In this document: positions 53,989 through 63,077 of the stretch, one piece after another
How the letters are laid out: each line of letters opens with the position of its first letter
Numbering within the stretch: the first letter of the stretch is position 1
NCBI RefSeq assembly: GCF_020782235.1
Contig: NZ_JAJGNO010000011.1
Location: 62,001-126,000, forward strand
Length of the DNA stretch: 64,000 nt
Direction: 5' to 3'
Source: Sphingobium naphthae
GTDB lineage: Bacteria; Pseudomonadota; Alphaproteobacteria; Sphingomonadales; Sphingomonadaceae
Notes under the pieces: model-generated
The model's input: only the letters and a program-made list of their open reading frames with translations
Databases searched by the model: none
Told to the model about the DNA's origin: nothing
Program-made: the position numbers and the translations under genes

Positions 53989-55362
53989 ATGAGCACCAGA
54001 ACCGACTCAGCGGGTCATGATCCCGTCATCGAAAGCCGCGAGCAGCTGATCGCGGCCTTTGCCAAGGGCGAAAAGCCCAAGGACCGCTGGCGCATCGGCA
54101 CCGAGCATGAAAAGTTCGTCTATGATCGCGGCGATCATCACGCTCCTTCCTATGAGGAAAAGGGCGGCATCCACGCGCTGCTGATCGGCCTGACCCGCTA
54201 TGGCTGGACCCCGGTCTATGAAGGCGGCAACATCATTGCCCTGTCGGGCAGCGACGGGACCATCAGCCTGGAGCCGGCGGGCCAGCTGGAATTGTCGGGC
54301 GCGCCGCTCGAAAATCTGCATCAGACCTGCGCGGAGACCGGCCGGCACCTGGAACAGGTCAAGCATGTCGGCGACCAGCTCGGGCTCGGCTTCCTTGGCC
54401 TTGGCATGTGGCCGGACAAGAGCCGCGCCGACCTGCCGATCATGCCCAAGGGGCGCTACGAGATCATGCTGCGCCACATGCCCCGCGTGGGCTCGCTCGG
54501 TCTCGACATGATGCTGCGCACCTGCACGATCCAGACCAATCTCGACTATGGCAGCGAAGCCGACATGGCGCAGAAATTCCGCGTCTCGCTGGCGCTTCAG
54601 CCGCTCGCCACTGCGCTCTTCGCCAATTCGCCCTTCACCGCTGGCAAGCCCAATGGCTTCCTGTCCTATCGCAGCCATATCTGGTCGGATACCGACCCCG
54701 CGCGCACGGGCATGCTGCCCTTCGTGTTCGAGGACGGCTTCGGCTATGAACGCTATGCCGACTATGCGCTCGATGTGCCGATGTATTTCGTCTATCGCGA
54801 CGGCAGATATATCGATGCGGCCGGCCACAGCTTCCGCGACTTTCTCGACGGCAATCTGTCCGTCCTGCCCGGCGAAAAGCCGACCGAGAAGGATTGGGAG
54901 GATCATCTGTCCACCGCCTTCCCGGAAGTGCGGATGAAGAGCTTCCTTGAAATGCGCGGCGCGGACGGCGGCCCATGGAACCGCATCTGCGCATTGCCCG
55001 CCCTGTGGGTCGGCCTGCTCTACGATCAGGGCGCGCTCGACGCCGCCTGGGATCTGGTCAAGGACTGGAGCATGGAGGAGCGGCAGTTGCTGCGCGACTC
55101 CGTGCCGCGCCTGGGCCTGGACGCGCCGATCGGCGGTGGCCGGACCTTGCGCGACATTGCGCGCCCGGTGCTCGACATCGCCCGTTTGGGGCTTGCCGCG
55201 CGCGGGCGGCTCAACGCGTCGGGCGACAATGAAACCGGCTATCTTTCCACGCTCGACGATGTGGTCGCATCCGGCAAGACGCATGCGGAGCGACTGCTCG
55301 ACCGCTATCATGGCGAATGGCAGGGCGACCTTGGCCGCATCTACGCCGAAGAAAGCTTCTGA
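53989..55362 (+). CDS. gshA: Glutamate-cysteine ligase (plant/alphaproteobacterial class)
   Basis: A 457-residue GCS2-family ligase. Typical segments are RIGTEHEKFVYDR near the N-terminus, YEGGNIIALSGSDGTISLEPAGQLELSG in pattern, LRTCTIQTNLDYGSE, and RMKSFLEMRGADGGPWN. It makes gamma-glutamylcysteine, the first step of glutathione synthesis. The length and motifs match the class found in plants and alphaproteobacteria, unrelated in length to the E. coli enzyme. It probably answers to a heat-shock sigma factor, judging by the promoter. The glutathione-using genes gloA and gloB lie 7 kb away. Confidence 0.95.
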   Translation: MSTRTDSAGHDPVIESREQLIAAFAKGEKPKDRWRIGTEHEKFVYDRGDHHAPSYEEKGGIHALLIGLTRYGWTPVYEGGNIIALSGSDGTISLEPAGQLELSGAPLENLHQTCAETGRHLEQVKHVGDQLGLGFLGLGMWPDKSRADLPIMPKGRYEIMLRHMPRVGSLGLDMMLRTCTIQTNLDYGSEADMAQKFRVSLALQPLATALFANSPFTAGKPNGFLSYRSHIWSDTDPARTGMLPFVFEDGFGYERYADYALDVPMYFVYRDGRYIDAAGHSFRDFLDGNLSVLPGEKPTEKDWEDHLSTAFPEVRMKSFLEMRGADGGPWNRICALPALWVGLLYDQGALDAAWDLVKDWSMEERQLLRDSVPRLGLDAPIGGGRTLRDIARPVLDIARLGLAARGRLNASGDNETGYLSTLDDVVASGKTHAERLLDRYHGEWQGDLGRIYAEESF

Positions 55363-55383
55363 CCTAGCCCGCCGTGCGCTTAC

Positions 55384-56682
55384 CTATTCGGCGGGCTGCT
55401 CACGCAAGTGCGCGTCCTGATTGCGCCCCGTCGCCCAGGCGAAGAAGCGCGGCACCGGCGCGTGCCGCTCCATCCACGCGCTATAGGCCCGATAGGCGGG
55501 ATCGGCCGACAAATGCTTCTCCTCGGTTTTCGCCCGCCAATAATAGACGGCGTTGGTCAGCCCCAGCATCGCGCAATTGCGCACCATGTCTGTGATGGAG
55601 CCGCTCACCGTCAGGAAAGGCAAGGACGCGAACCACCAGAAGAGATTCTTCGATAGATAGGCGGGATGACGCGTCCAGCGATAGGGCCCATGCGTCAAAA
55701 TGCCGCGATGTGTCAGGTTGGAAAAGCGGATGCCGAACGCCACCGTTGCCCAGGCATAGACGGCGGTCAGCAGCACCAGCCAGCCGCCCAGCAGCCATTG
55801 CAGGACGGTCGATCCCTGCGTCCACACGTCCCACTCCGCGCCCCCCGCATGATAGTCGAGCGGCCCGCCCTTGCCCATCAGGACGAAGGGGGGATAGCAG
55901 ATCAGCGCCGCGAGCCAGCCGCCCAGATAGGGATTGGCCGTGCGGATATGCGAATCGAGCGGCTTGAAGGTCAGGATATAGCCGACCGTCGCCATGCAGA
56001 CGTCGACCATGAACATGACGGCGATCAGGAAGCCGGCAAGCGCCACCGGATGCGCGACCGCATCGCTGATCCGCCATTCGACGACGCTCGCGAAATTGCC
56101 CGGCACGATAGAGATCATGAAGGCGAGGAAGAAGCCCTTCACCGCCCAGGCCCGCGCATGATTGGCAACCTCGCTCATGTCCGGCGCGCCGGCCGCGCCG
56201 CCGATCACCCATTGGCCAAAGCTGTAGGTCGCGTCGCGCGGCTCGATCAGTCTCCGGTCGATCCAGAGGATATAGGGCACGGACGCCGCCAGCAGCCAGG
56301 GCGCAGCGTTCAGGAACAGGTCCATCGAGAAGCGATAATTGCCGCTCCAGTACCAGCGCGCGATGCAGTAGAAGATGGCGATGGCGAGCCAGGTCGCCCA
56401 CAGGCCGGCGATCTTGACGATGCTGGTGTCCAGCACCGCGCGCAGCGGGCGGGGCGGGGCCGCCCAGTCGATGCCGGTCGATGCGTGGCGATGCACCTTG
56501 TCGACGATCAACGACCACAACACCATCGGCACGCCACAGGCCACCACCGCCGCCAGCCCCGCATTGGGGCCGTTCATCCCATAATGGCGCGCCACCAGCG
56601 TCCAGACGGCCAGCCCCACAAGGCCGGCGACGCCCACCCCATGGCTGACGGCGGATTTGGGACAGGGATCGGCCTTGGACAT
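55384..56682 (-). CDS. Polytopic membrane protein with C-terminal ICMT/PEMT-like methyltransferase domain
   Basis: A 432-residue membrane protein with about ten hydrophobic helices. The last 130 residues match isoprenylcysteine/phospholipid methyltransferase-like domains: THRGILTHGPYRWTRHPAYLSKNLFWW, then YYWRAKTEEKHL and YRAYSAWMERH. Usual bacterial ICMT-like proteins are about 150-250 residues, so the first 250 residues are an extra membrane domain. The ATG at 56682 has AAGGAT 7 nt upstream. The acceptor is unknown; a lipid or quinone-like molecule is plausible. Confidence 0.7.
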   Translation of the reverse strand: MSKADPCPKSAVSHGVGVAGLVGLAVWTLVARHYGMNGPNAGLAAVVACGVPMVLWSLIVDKVHRHASTGIDWAAPPRPLRAVLDTSIVKIAGLWATWLAIAIFYCIARWYWSGNYRFSMDLFLNAAPWLLAASVPYILWIDRRLIEPRDATYSFGQWVIGGAAGAPDMSEVANHARAWAVKGFFLAFMISIVPGNFASVVEWRISDAVAHPVALAGFLIAVMFMVDVCMATVGYILTFKPLDSHIRTANPYLGGWLAALICYPPFVLMGKGGPLDYHAGGAEWDVWTQGSTVLQWLLGGWLVLLTAVYAWATVAFGIRFSNLTHRGILTHGPYRWTRHPAYLSKNLFWWFASLPFLTVSGSITDMVRNCAMLGLTNAVYYWRAKTEEKHLSADPAYRAYSAWMERHAPVPRFFAWATGRNQDAHLREQPAE

Positions 56683-56733
56683 GGCCGCGATCCTTAGCAG
56701 AAAAGCGTAAGCAAGCGATGAAGGGAGTCGCGC

Positions 56734-57093
56734 CTACTGCATCAGCCACGCCTCGGCCGCACCGGCATCGTCGAAGAAGCGCACTTCTTCCCGGTCGGTC
56801 AGCCGCTGCGCCTGCAACCGCGCGAGGTTGGAGGCGCAGACGAAAGCGAGCTTGCGCGACCGGATATCCGGCGATGCCATGAACTGGCTGAAGGCGGCGA
56901 CGATATCCTGCGCCTGGATCTTCATGGCGCGTATGTCCGCCAATGTCAGATGACCCGTACCCGGCACGCGCGCCAGTTCCTCGCGATAGCGCAGCGCAAA
57001 GGATCGCACATCCTCGGCCTCGAAGAAGCCGGCGAGGCGAACGCGGATCATTCCGCGCGGTGGATCGGCGTCGATCTCATAATGTGCGTCCAC
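56734..57093 (-). CDS. Small STAS/SpoIIAA-like protein
   Basis: A 119-residue soluble protein. The pattern of alternating strands and helices (MIRVRLAGFFEAEDVRSFALRY, then GHLTLADIRAMKIQAQDIVAAF and RKLAFVCASNLARLQAQRL) resembles SpoIIAA-like STAS folds, with no clear phosphorylatable Ser. The start is GTG 57093 with GGGAG 6 nt upstream; the ATG at 57120 would place the site inside the gene. It lies downstream of the ClpP-like gene on the same strand, 53 bp away. Confidence 0.68.
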   Translation of the reverse strand: MDAHYEIDADPPRGMIRVRLAGFFEAEDVRSFALRYREELARVPGTGHLTLADIRAMKIQAQDIVAAFSQFMASPDIRSRKLAFVCASNLARLQAQRLTDREEVRFFDDAGAAEAWLMQ

Positions 57094-57146
57094 ATCTCTC
57101 TCCCGCCCGGGAGAACGCACGGGTCGCCAGACGGTTCAGCTGGGGG

Positions 57147-57716
57147 TTAGAGGACCGCCGCCACCAGCCCCAGCGCCTGCGCTTCATTGGCTTCCAGATA
57201 CCAGTTTTCCGGCGCCTTCTGCAGCAGCTCGTCCATCGTCACCTGCGATCCCAGGATCAGATTCTGGAAACCTTCATTCTGAATGGCGATCGACGTCTCT
57301 ATCTCGTTGAGATTTGCCTTCAGCGTTGCGATGCAGGTGGAAAGCGGTCCGGCCAGCTGCACCGTCTTGGTGATGAGGCGCTCATGGATCATCAGCCGCG
57401 TGCCGCGCGTGAGATAGCGATTTTCCGTTGCAAAGAAGCTCATGAAAGTCGCGCCGGCCGAATAGACCGCGGTCTTGCCCAGGAACACCAGCCGCCGCTG
57501 CGGATACAGATCGGAGTGAAAGCGAATATCCTCACCCATCAGGCGCGCGATTTCCGGATCGCCGCCCAGCGTCGATATTTCGACGACCACCAGCCCCTGC
57601 TGCGGCGCGCTGCCCAGGCAGTTCTTGAAATGCAGATACATGCCATGATCGACGATGCCCGACAGGGCGATGGCGGGGAATTCGAAATCCTTGGGCGAAA
57701 GCAGCGGTGCGGTCAT
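57147..57716 (-). CDS. ClpP-like protein with altered catalytic triad
   Basis: A 189-residue protein of the ClpP/crotonase fold. ISTLGGDPEIARLMGEDI replaces the ClpP NSPGG loop, Ser86 in AVYSAGATF is at the nucleophile position, and His111 in LMIHERL is the general base. The place of the third residue, Asp in E-R-D-R-F-M-S of ClpP, reads PENWYLE with Asn171. There is no signal or membrane segment. It may be an alternative or slow protease or a non-catalytic partner. The canonical clpP is not in this window. It is divergent from ruvA. Confidence 0.72.
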   Translation of the reverse strand: MTAPLLSPKDFEFPAIALSGIVDHGMYLHFKNCLGSAPQQGLVVVEISTLGGDPEIARLMGEDIRFHSDLYPQRRLVFLGKTAVYSAGATFMSFFATENRYLTRGTRLMIHERLITKTVQLAGPLSTCIATLKANLNEIETSIAIQNEGFQNLILGSQVTMDELLQKAPENWYLEANEAQALGLVAAVL

Positions 57717-57813
57717 GGACGGCCTTCCTCAGGTCAGGGTCGCGCTGCAATACGCGTGGGCCCGCAAAAGGTGCCGCGCTTTCTCACTGGCGCGCAGCGT
57801 CACAGGCTGTAAA

Positions 57814-57828
57814 GAACAGATCATGACC
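57814..57828. promoter_or_regulatory. Degenerate LexA-type box upstream of ruvAB
   Basis: GAAC-N7-GACC is one base away from GAAC-N7-GAAC, the reverse form of the alphaproteobacterial SOS box GTTC-N7-GTTC. It lies 14 bp before the ruvA ATG, where a repressor would block expression. Because the core is imperfect, this is only a candidate. Confidence 0.4.
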
Positions 57829-57842
57829 ATGGGGCAGCGGGC

Positions 57843-58451
57843 ATGATTGCGAAACTCAAGGGCCGTCTCGACAGCACGGGCATCGACCATGCCGTGATCG
57901 ATGTCGGCGGCGTCGGCTATCTGGTCGGGGCGTCCTCGCGCACGCTCGCCGCGCTGGGTCCGGTGGGCGAAGCGGTGACGATCCACACCGAAATGCTGGT
58001 GGCGGAGGATTCGATCCGCCTTGTCGGCTTCGCCCGCGCGGAAGAGCGGGACTGGTATCGGCTGCTCACCCATGTCCAGGGCGTCGGGTCGCGGGTCGCC
58101 CTGGCCATCCTTTCCGCGCTGGAGCCCGCCGAGCTGCACCGCGCCGTCGCCACCGGCGACAAGGCGATGGTGGCGCGCGCCAATGGCGTCGGCCCGAAAC
58201 TCGCCCAGCGCATCGTCAATGAACTCAAGGACAAGATCGGCGCGGCGCCATCGGGCGGCCCGATCGGCCTGGCGGGCGCGGTTGCCCTCCCCGCTGGCAG
58301 CATGAGCGCCGACGCCCTGTCCGCCCTGCAGAATCTGGGCTTCAAGCCCACCGAAGCCAGCAGCGCCGTCGCCGCCGCCGAGGAGGAACTGGGCGAAGCT
58401 GCCAGCCTCGACGCGCTGGTCCGCCTGGCGCTGCGAAAGGCGGCAAAGTGA
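57843..58451 (+). CDS. ruvA: Holliday junction DNA helicase subunit RuvA
   Basis: A 202-residue RuvA: an N-terminal OB domain ([28 protein letters not shown], in pattern), two HhH motifs ([14 protein letters not shown] and [13 protein letters not shown]), a variable linker, and a C-terminal domain ([18 protein letters not shown]) that contacts RuvB. It binds four-way junctions. It is followed by ruvB with a GTGA overlap. ruvC, often upstream, is absent here; a ClpP-like gene stands in its place on the other strand. Confidence 0.96.
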   Translation: MIAKLKGRLDSTGIDHAVIDVGGVGYLVGASSRTLAALGPVGEAVTIHTEMLVAEDSIRLVGFARAEERDWYRLLTHVQGVGSRVALAILSALEPAELHRAVATGDKAMVARANGVGPKLAQRIVNELKDKIGAAPSGGPIGLAGAVALPAGSMSADALSALQNLGFKPTEASSAVAAAEEELGEAASLDALVRLALRKAAK

Positions 58452-59467
58452 CCGACGACCGCCTTCTCACTCCCGCGCGGCGTCCCGAGGATGTCGATGC
58501 GGCCTTGCGTCCCAAATCGCTCGACGAATTTGTCGGCCAGCAGGCGGCGCGTGAAAATCTGCGGATCTTCATCCAGGCGGCAAAGGCGCGCGGCGATGCG
58601 CTCGACCATGTGCTCTTCTTCGGCCCGCCGGGCCTGGGCAAGACGACGCTGGCGCAGATCGTGGCCAAGGAAATGGGTGTGGGATTTCGCGCCACGTCTG
58701 GCCCGGTCATCGCCAAATCGGGCGATCTTGCCGCGCTCCTGACCAATCTCGATGAAGGCGACGTGCTGTTCGTCGACGAAATTCATCGCCTCAATCCGGC
58801 CGTCGAGGAAGTCCTCTATCCCGCCATGGAGGATCGCGCGCTCGACCTGATGATCGGGGAAGGCCCTTCGGCGCGCTCCGTCCGCATCGACCTGCCGCGC
58901 TTCACCCTGGTGGGCGCGACGACGCGGCAGGGGCTGCTGACGACGCCGCTGCGGGACCGGTTCGGCATTCCCGTGCGCCTGCAATTCTACACCGTCGAGG
59001 AGCTGGAGCTGGTCGTCCGCCGCGCCGCTCGTTTGCTGGACCTCGCCATCACCTCCGACGGCGCGATCGAGATTGCGCGCCGTTCGCGCGGCACTCCCCG
59101 CATTGCGGGACGGCTGCTGCGCCGGGTGCGCGACTTCGCCAATGTCGCGGGTGCGGCGGCAGTCGACCGACAGGTCGCCGACGCCGCGCTGCAACGGCTG
59201 GAGGTCGATCAGCTTGGACTCGACCTCATGGACCGGCGCTATCTGATGATGATTGCGGACATTTATCGCGGCGGTCCGGTCGGCGTCGAGACGCTGGCCG
59301 CCGGCCTTTCCGAGGCGCGCGATACAATCGAGGAAGTGATCGAGCCCTATCTGATCCAGCTTGGCCTCATCGCCCGCACCGCGCGCGGACGCTGCCTCAA
59401 CGGGCCAGGCTGGAAGCATCTTGGCCTTCATCCGCCGCAGGACGTGCAGAACGGCCTGTTCGACTGA
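58448..59467 (+). CDS. ruvB: Holliday junction branch-migration ATPase RuvB
   Basis: A 339-residue AAA+ motor. Walker A is GPPGLGKT at 59-66, Walker B is LFVDEIHRL, sensor 1 is [20 protein letters not shown], and the winged-helix C-terminus ends [14 protein letters not shown]. It drives branch migration with RuvA. The start is GTG 58448, overlapping the ruvA stop, so the two are made together. Confidence 0.97.
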   Translation: MTDDRLLTPARRPEDVDAALRPKSLDEFVGQQAARENLRIFIQAAKARGDALDHVLFFGPPGLGKTTLAQIVAKEMGVGFRATSGPVIAKSGDLAALLTNLDEGDVLFVDEIHRLNPAVEEVLYPAMEDRALDLMIGEGPSARSVRIDLPRFTLVGATTRQGLLTTPLRDRFGIPVRLQFYTVEELELVVRRAARLLDLAITSDGAIEIARRSRGTPRIAGRLLRRVRDFANVAGAAAVDRQVADAALQRLEVDQLGLDLMDRRYLMMIADIYRGGPVGVETLAAGLSEARDTIEEVIEPYLIQLGLIARTARGRCLNGPGWKHLGLHPPQDVQNGLFD

Positions 59468-59570
59468 GGCAACCATCCGAAAAGCATAGCCGTTACGGCA
59501 TGGCGCAGTTATAGCCTTGCCAGATGCACAGGCGCGCGCCAGACGCGCCGAAAACCGCAGGAGTCGAGCC

Positions 59571-61361
59571 TTGAGGGCGATCGAGAAATTTCCCAATCTT
59601 GTCACCATGTTCTTCACCCGCGCCAAGGAAAAGGGCGACAAGCCCTTCCTTTGGCGCAAGACCGAGGGCGAATGGCAGCCGCTCAGCTGGGCGGAGGTCG
59701 CCCGTCAGGTCGCCGCCCTGTCCGCCGCGCTCAAGGCGCAGGGGCTGAAACCCGGCGATCCGGTGATGCTGGTCAGCGAAAACCGGCCCGAATTCTGCAT
59801 CGCCGATCTGGCGATCATGGCGGCAGGCTGCGTCACCGTCCCCACCTACACCACCAACACCACGCGCGATCACCAGCATATCCTGACCGATAGCGGCGCC
59901 CGCGCCGTGATCGTGTCCACCGCCAAACTCGCGCAGGCGCTGATGCCGGCCGTCATCCGATCGCAAGCCGCCTTCGTCATCGGCATGGAGCCGCTGCGCG
60001 GCGCGCAGGGCAGCTGCGCCTGCCACCTGTGGCGCGACCTGATCGCCGCCCACGCCCATGATCCCGCGGCCGACGTCGATATCGTCGCCGCCGCGCAGAC
60101 CGCGACCCGCGACGATCAGGCCTGCATCATCTACACCAGCGGCACCGGCGGTGCGCCGCGCGGGGTGATGCAGCATCATGGCGCGATCCTGCTGAACTGC
60201 GAGGGCGCCGGCGCGATCGTGACCGAGGATTTCGGCTGGGATGAGGAGGTTTTTCTCTCCTTCCTGCCGCTCAGCCACGCCTATGAACATAGTGGCGGCC
60301 AGTTTCTGCCGATGCTGCTGGGCGGGCAGATCTATTATGCCGAGGGTTTGGAAAAGCTCGCCAGCAATATCGAGGAAGCGCGCCCCACCATCATGGTGGT
60401 CGTGCCCCGCCTGTTCGAAGTGCTGCGCGCCCGCATCATCAAGTCGATCGAGAAGCAGGGGAAATTCCCTACCTATCTGCTGAACCAGGCGCTGCGCATC
60501 GCGGCGAAGGAACAGGCGGGCAAGGGCTCCATCCTGGACGCGCCGATGAAGGCGCTGCTCGCTCGCACGCTCATTCCCAAGGTGCGCGCGCGCTTCGGTG
60601 GCCGGATGAAAGCACTGGTCTCGGGTGGCGCACCCCTCAATCCTGACGTCGGCCTCTTCTTCCACGCCATGGGCCTCACCCTGCTGCAGGGCTATGGCCA
60701 GACCGAAGCGGGTCCTGTGGTCAGTTGCAACCGGCCACGCGCTGGCATCGCGATGGACACGGTCGGCCCCCCGCTCGATGGCGTCGAGGTGCGGATCGCC
60801 GACGATGGCGAGATATTGGTGCGCGGCGAACTGGTCATGCACGGCTATTGGCGCAATCCCGCCGAAACCGAAAAAGTGCTCAAGGATGGCTGGCTTCACA
60901 CCGGTGACATTGGCGAGATCGACGGGCGCGGGCGCATCCGCATCACCGATCGCAAGAAGGACCTGATCGTCAACGACAAGGGCGACAATGTCTCTCCGCA
61001 AAAAGTGGAAGGCATGCTGACGCTCCAGCCGGAAATCGGCCAGGCGATGGTCCATGGCGACCGCCGCCCCTATCTGGTCGGGTTGATCGTGCCTGACGTC
61101 GAATGGACGCGCGAATGGGCGGAGGCTCAGGGCGTCGGGCCTGAAGTCGCCACGGCTCTTCCCGCCTATCAGGCGGCGCTGCGCGCGGCGGTCGACCGGG
61201 TCAATGACGACCTGTCGGTGATCGAGCGGGTGCGCCGCTTCGTACTCGCCGACGAAGCCTTCGGGATCGAGAATGAGGAGCTTACCCCCTCGATGAAGAT
61301 CCGCCGCCACGTCATCCGCAAACGCTATGCCGACCGGCTGGACGCGCTCTACAAGGCCTGA
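59571..61361 (+). CDS. Long-chain acyl-CoA synthetase (AMP-forming)
   Basis: A 596-residue member of the AMP-dependent synthetase family, long-chain FadD15/FAA type. AMP-binding motifs are IIYTSGTGGAPRGVM, SFLPLSHAYEHSGG, LVSGGAPLNPDVG, LQGYGQTEAG and DGWLHTGDIGEIDGRGRIRITDRKKD. It activates fatty acids to acyl-CoA. The start is most likely TTG at 59571 (GGAG 7 nt upstream), giving MRAIEKFPNLV; the frame opens at an ATG at 59517, but that start has no ribosome site and adds an arginine-rich tail. It follows ruvB by 103 bp. Confidence 0.92.
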   Translation: MRAIEKFPNLVTMFFTRAKEKGDKPFLWRKTEGEWQPLSWAEVARQVAALSAALKAQGLKPGDPVMLVSENRPEFCIADLAIMAAGCVTVPTYTTNTTRDHQHILTDSGARAVIVSTAKLAQALMPAVIRSQAAFVIGMEPLRGAQGSCACHLWRDLIAAHAHDPAADVDIVAAAQTATRDDQACIIYTSGTGGAPRGVMQHHGAILLNCEGAGAIVTEDFGWDEEVFLSFLPLSHAYEHSGGQFLPMLLGGQIYYAEGLEKLASNIEEARPTIMVVVPRLFEVLRARIIKSIEKQGKFPTYLLNQALRIAAKEQAGKGSILDAPMKALLARTLIPKVRARFGGRMKALVSGGAPLNPDVGLFFHAMGLTLLQGYGQTEAGPVVSCNRPRAGIAMDTVGPPLDGVEVRIADDGEILVRGELVMHGYWRNPAETEKVLKDGWLHTGDIGEIDGRGRIRITDRKKDLIVNDKGDNVSPQKVEGMLTLQPEIGQAMVHGDRRPYLVGLIVPDVEWTREWAEAQGVGPEVATALPAYQAALRAAVDRVNDDLSVIERVRRFVLADEAFGIENEELTPSMKIRRHVIRKRYADRLDALYKA

Positions 61362-61753
61362 CCAGCCGGGATGCGGGCGATGACCTTGATCTCGAAGTCG
61401 AACCCCGCGAGCCAGTTGACGCCGACCGCGGTCCAGTTGGGATAGGGCGGTTCCGGGAAGATCTCGGCCTTCACCGCCATGATCGTGTCGAACTGCTGCT
61501 CGGGATCGGTATGGAACGTGGTCACGTCGACAATGTCGTCAAACCCGCATCCGCCCGCCTGCAACGTCGCCTGAAGGTTGGCGAAGGCGAGCCGGACCTG
61601 CGCTTCGAAATCCGGCTCGGGCGATCCGTCGCTACGGCTTCCCACCTGGCCGGAAACGAACAACAGGTCTCCCGACCGGATGGCAGCCGAATAGGTCTGC
61701 GCAGTGTAGAGGTCCTGCTGGCCGGCGGGGAAAATGGCGTCGCGTTTGGCCAT
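61349..61753 (-). CDS. RidA/YjgF-family protein
   Basis: A 134-residue protein of the RidA superfamily. GDLLFVSGQVG, FANLQATLQAGGCGFDDIVDVTTF and the PNWTAVGVNWLAGFDFEIKVIARIP end show the trimeric fold. RidA clears reactive enamine/imine intermediates, with an Arg near the C-terminus; here IARIP supplies it. The subgroup may not be canonical RidA. The ATG at 61753 has AGGAGA 7 nt upstream. Its 3' end overlaps the acyl-CoA synthetase 3' end by 13 bp on the other strand. Confidence 0.88.
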   Translation of the reverse strand: MAKRDAIFPAGQQDLYTAQTYSAAIRSGDLLFVSGQVGSRSDGSPEPDFEAQVRLAFANLQATLQAGGCGFDDIVDVTTFHTDPEQQFDTIMAVKAEIFPEPPYPNWTAVGVNWLAGFDFEIKVIARIPAGQAL

Positions 61754-61893
61754 GGAATCATCTCCTGCTGTCGGAAGCTTCGGCGACAAGGCGTCACCCT
61801 CTGCAGCTGCGCAACAGCGACGCGGCAGCAGGGATGAAGGGCAGGACGGGCATCACGAAGCCGGGCACGCCCCCTCGCTCCTCGCCCCCTCGC

Positions 61894-62301
61894 TTATGGC
61901 TGCTTGGGCGTGCGATAGGGAATGAAATCGCCCAGCGCGCACGCGCCCGACGTGATGCCGGACACCGGGCTCGCCGTCGTGGTGAAATCGCCCCGGCACA
62001 TTTGCGATCCGAAGCTGCGGACGATCATGATGTCGCCGCGCGTCAGGCCGTTGCAGCTGCCGATCAGTTCATTCTTGTAGACCAGCTTGCTGCTCACCCG
62101 ATACAGCAGCACATTGTTGCTGATGACCCGCAAATTGGTCTGCGGCACGCGGCTGATGCAAGTCTGCTTCTCACCGGCGACCTTGCCGGCCAGCGCCTCG
62201 TCCAGTTCCGCCATCTGCTTGGGCGTCAACGGCTTGGGCTCGTAGCTGCCGGTGCATCCCGCCAGCAGCAGCGGCGTCATCCACATCCATGCGCGCATCA
62301 T
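61894..62301 (-). CDS. Small lipoprotein of unknown function
   Basis: A 135-residue lipoprotein: MMRAWMWMTPLLLAGCTG gives a lipobox with lipidated Cys16. The mature part has four more cysteines (QTCISR, GSCNGL, SQMCRGD, GACALGDF), which could form two disulfides, and is otherwise beta-rich. A GGAGAG site precedes the ATG. No family is recognised. It is downstream of gloB on the same strand, 50 bp away. Confidence 0.8.
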   Translation of the reverse strand: MMRAWMWMTPLLLAGCTGSYEPKPLTPKQMAELDEALAGKVAGEKQTCISRVPQTNLRVISNNVLLYRVSSKLVYKNELIGSCNGLTRGDIMIVRSFGSQMCRGDFTTTASPVSGITSGACALGDFIPYRTPKQP

Positions 62302-62351
62302 CGTCTCTCCATCTTGGCCGTATCTTGGACGGCGACGTGCGCCGCCAACCG

Positions 62352-63074
62352 TCAGGCGGCATCCTTGGCGGCGCGCCGCTCCGCCAACTCCTCGGCATCG
62401 CGCGCGCGCATGAAGATGTTCGTCGCGCGTTCCTCGCCGATGCTGGTCGGCACCGTCGCTTCGCCGCGCGCCCGCGCTGCCTCCACCGCCGCAACCCGCG
62501 CAGCCAACGCCGCATTGTCCGGCTCCACCGTCAGCGCGAAGCGACCGTTGGAGAGCGTATATTCATGCGCGCAATAGACGCACGTATCTTCCGGCAGAGC
62601 GGCCAGCCTCTGCAGATTGGCGAACATCTGCGCCGCCGTCCCTTCGAACAACCGGCCGCAACCCATGGCGAACAACGTGTCGCCGACAAAAGCGATCCGC
62701 TCATCGGACAGGTGATAGGCGATATGCCCCGCCGTATGCGCGGGCACCGCCATCACCTGCGCGACATGGTCGCCGATGCGAACGCTGTCGCCTTCGCCGA
62801 CCATCCGGTCGAGCGTGCCGATCCGCTCCGCTTCCGCGGCCGGACCGGTAATGATGCAGCCGGTGGCCGCCTTGATCGCCGCATTGCCGCCGGTATGGTC
62901 GCCATGCCAATGCGTGTTCCAGATCTGGTCGATCCGCCACCCGCGCGCCGCCGCCGCTTCCAGCACCGGGTCGGCCACCGCCGGGTCGACCGCCACCGTC
63001 TCGCCACTGGCGGCGTCATGCACCAGCCAGACATAGTTGTCGGATAGCACCGGGATGCGGACGACCTCCAGCAT
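62352..63074 (-). CDS. gloB: Hydroxyacylglutathione hydrolase (glyoxalase II)
   Basis: A 240-residue metallo-beta-lactamase-fold enzyme. THWHGDH gives His55, His57, Asp59 and His60; further metal ligands are His113 (VPAHTAGH), Asp132 (VGDTLF) and His in CAHEYT. C-terminal helices bind glutathione. It hydrolyses S-lactoylglutathione to D-lactate and glutathione. It starts 3 bp after gloA ends, so the two glyoxalase steps are encoded together. Confidence 0.94.
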   Translation of the reverse strand: MLEVVRIPVLSDNYVWLVHDAASGETVAVDPAVADPVLEAAAARGWRIDQIWNTHWHGDHTGGNAAIKAATGCIITGPAAEAERIGTLDRMVGEGDSVRIGDHVAQVMAVPAHTAGHIAYHLSDERIAFVGDTLFAMGCGRLFEGTAAQMFANLQRLAALPEDTCVYCAHEYTLSNGRFALTVEPDNAALAARVAAVEAARARGEATVPTSIGEERATNIFMRARDAEELAERRAAKDAA

Positions 63075-63077
63075 GGC

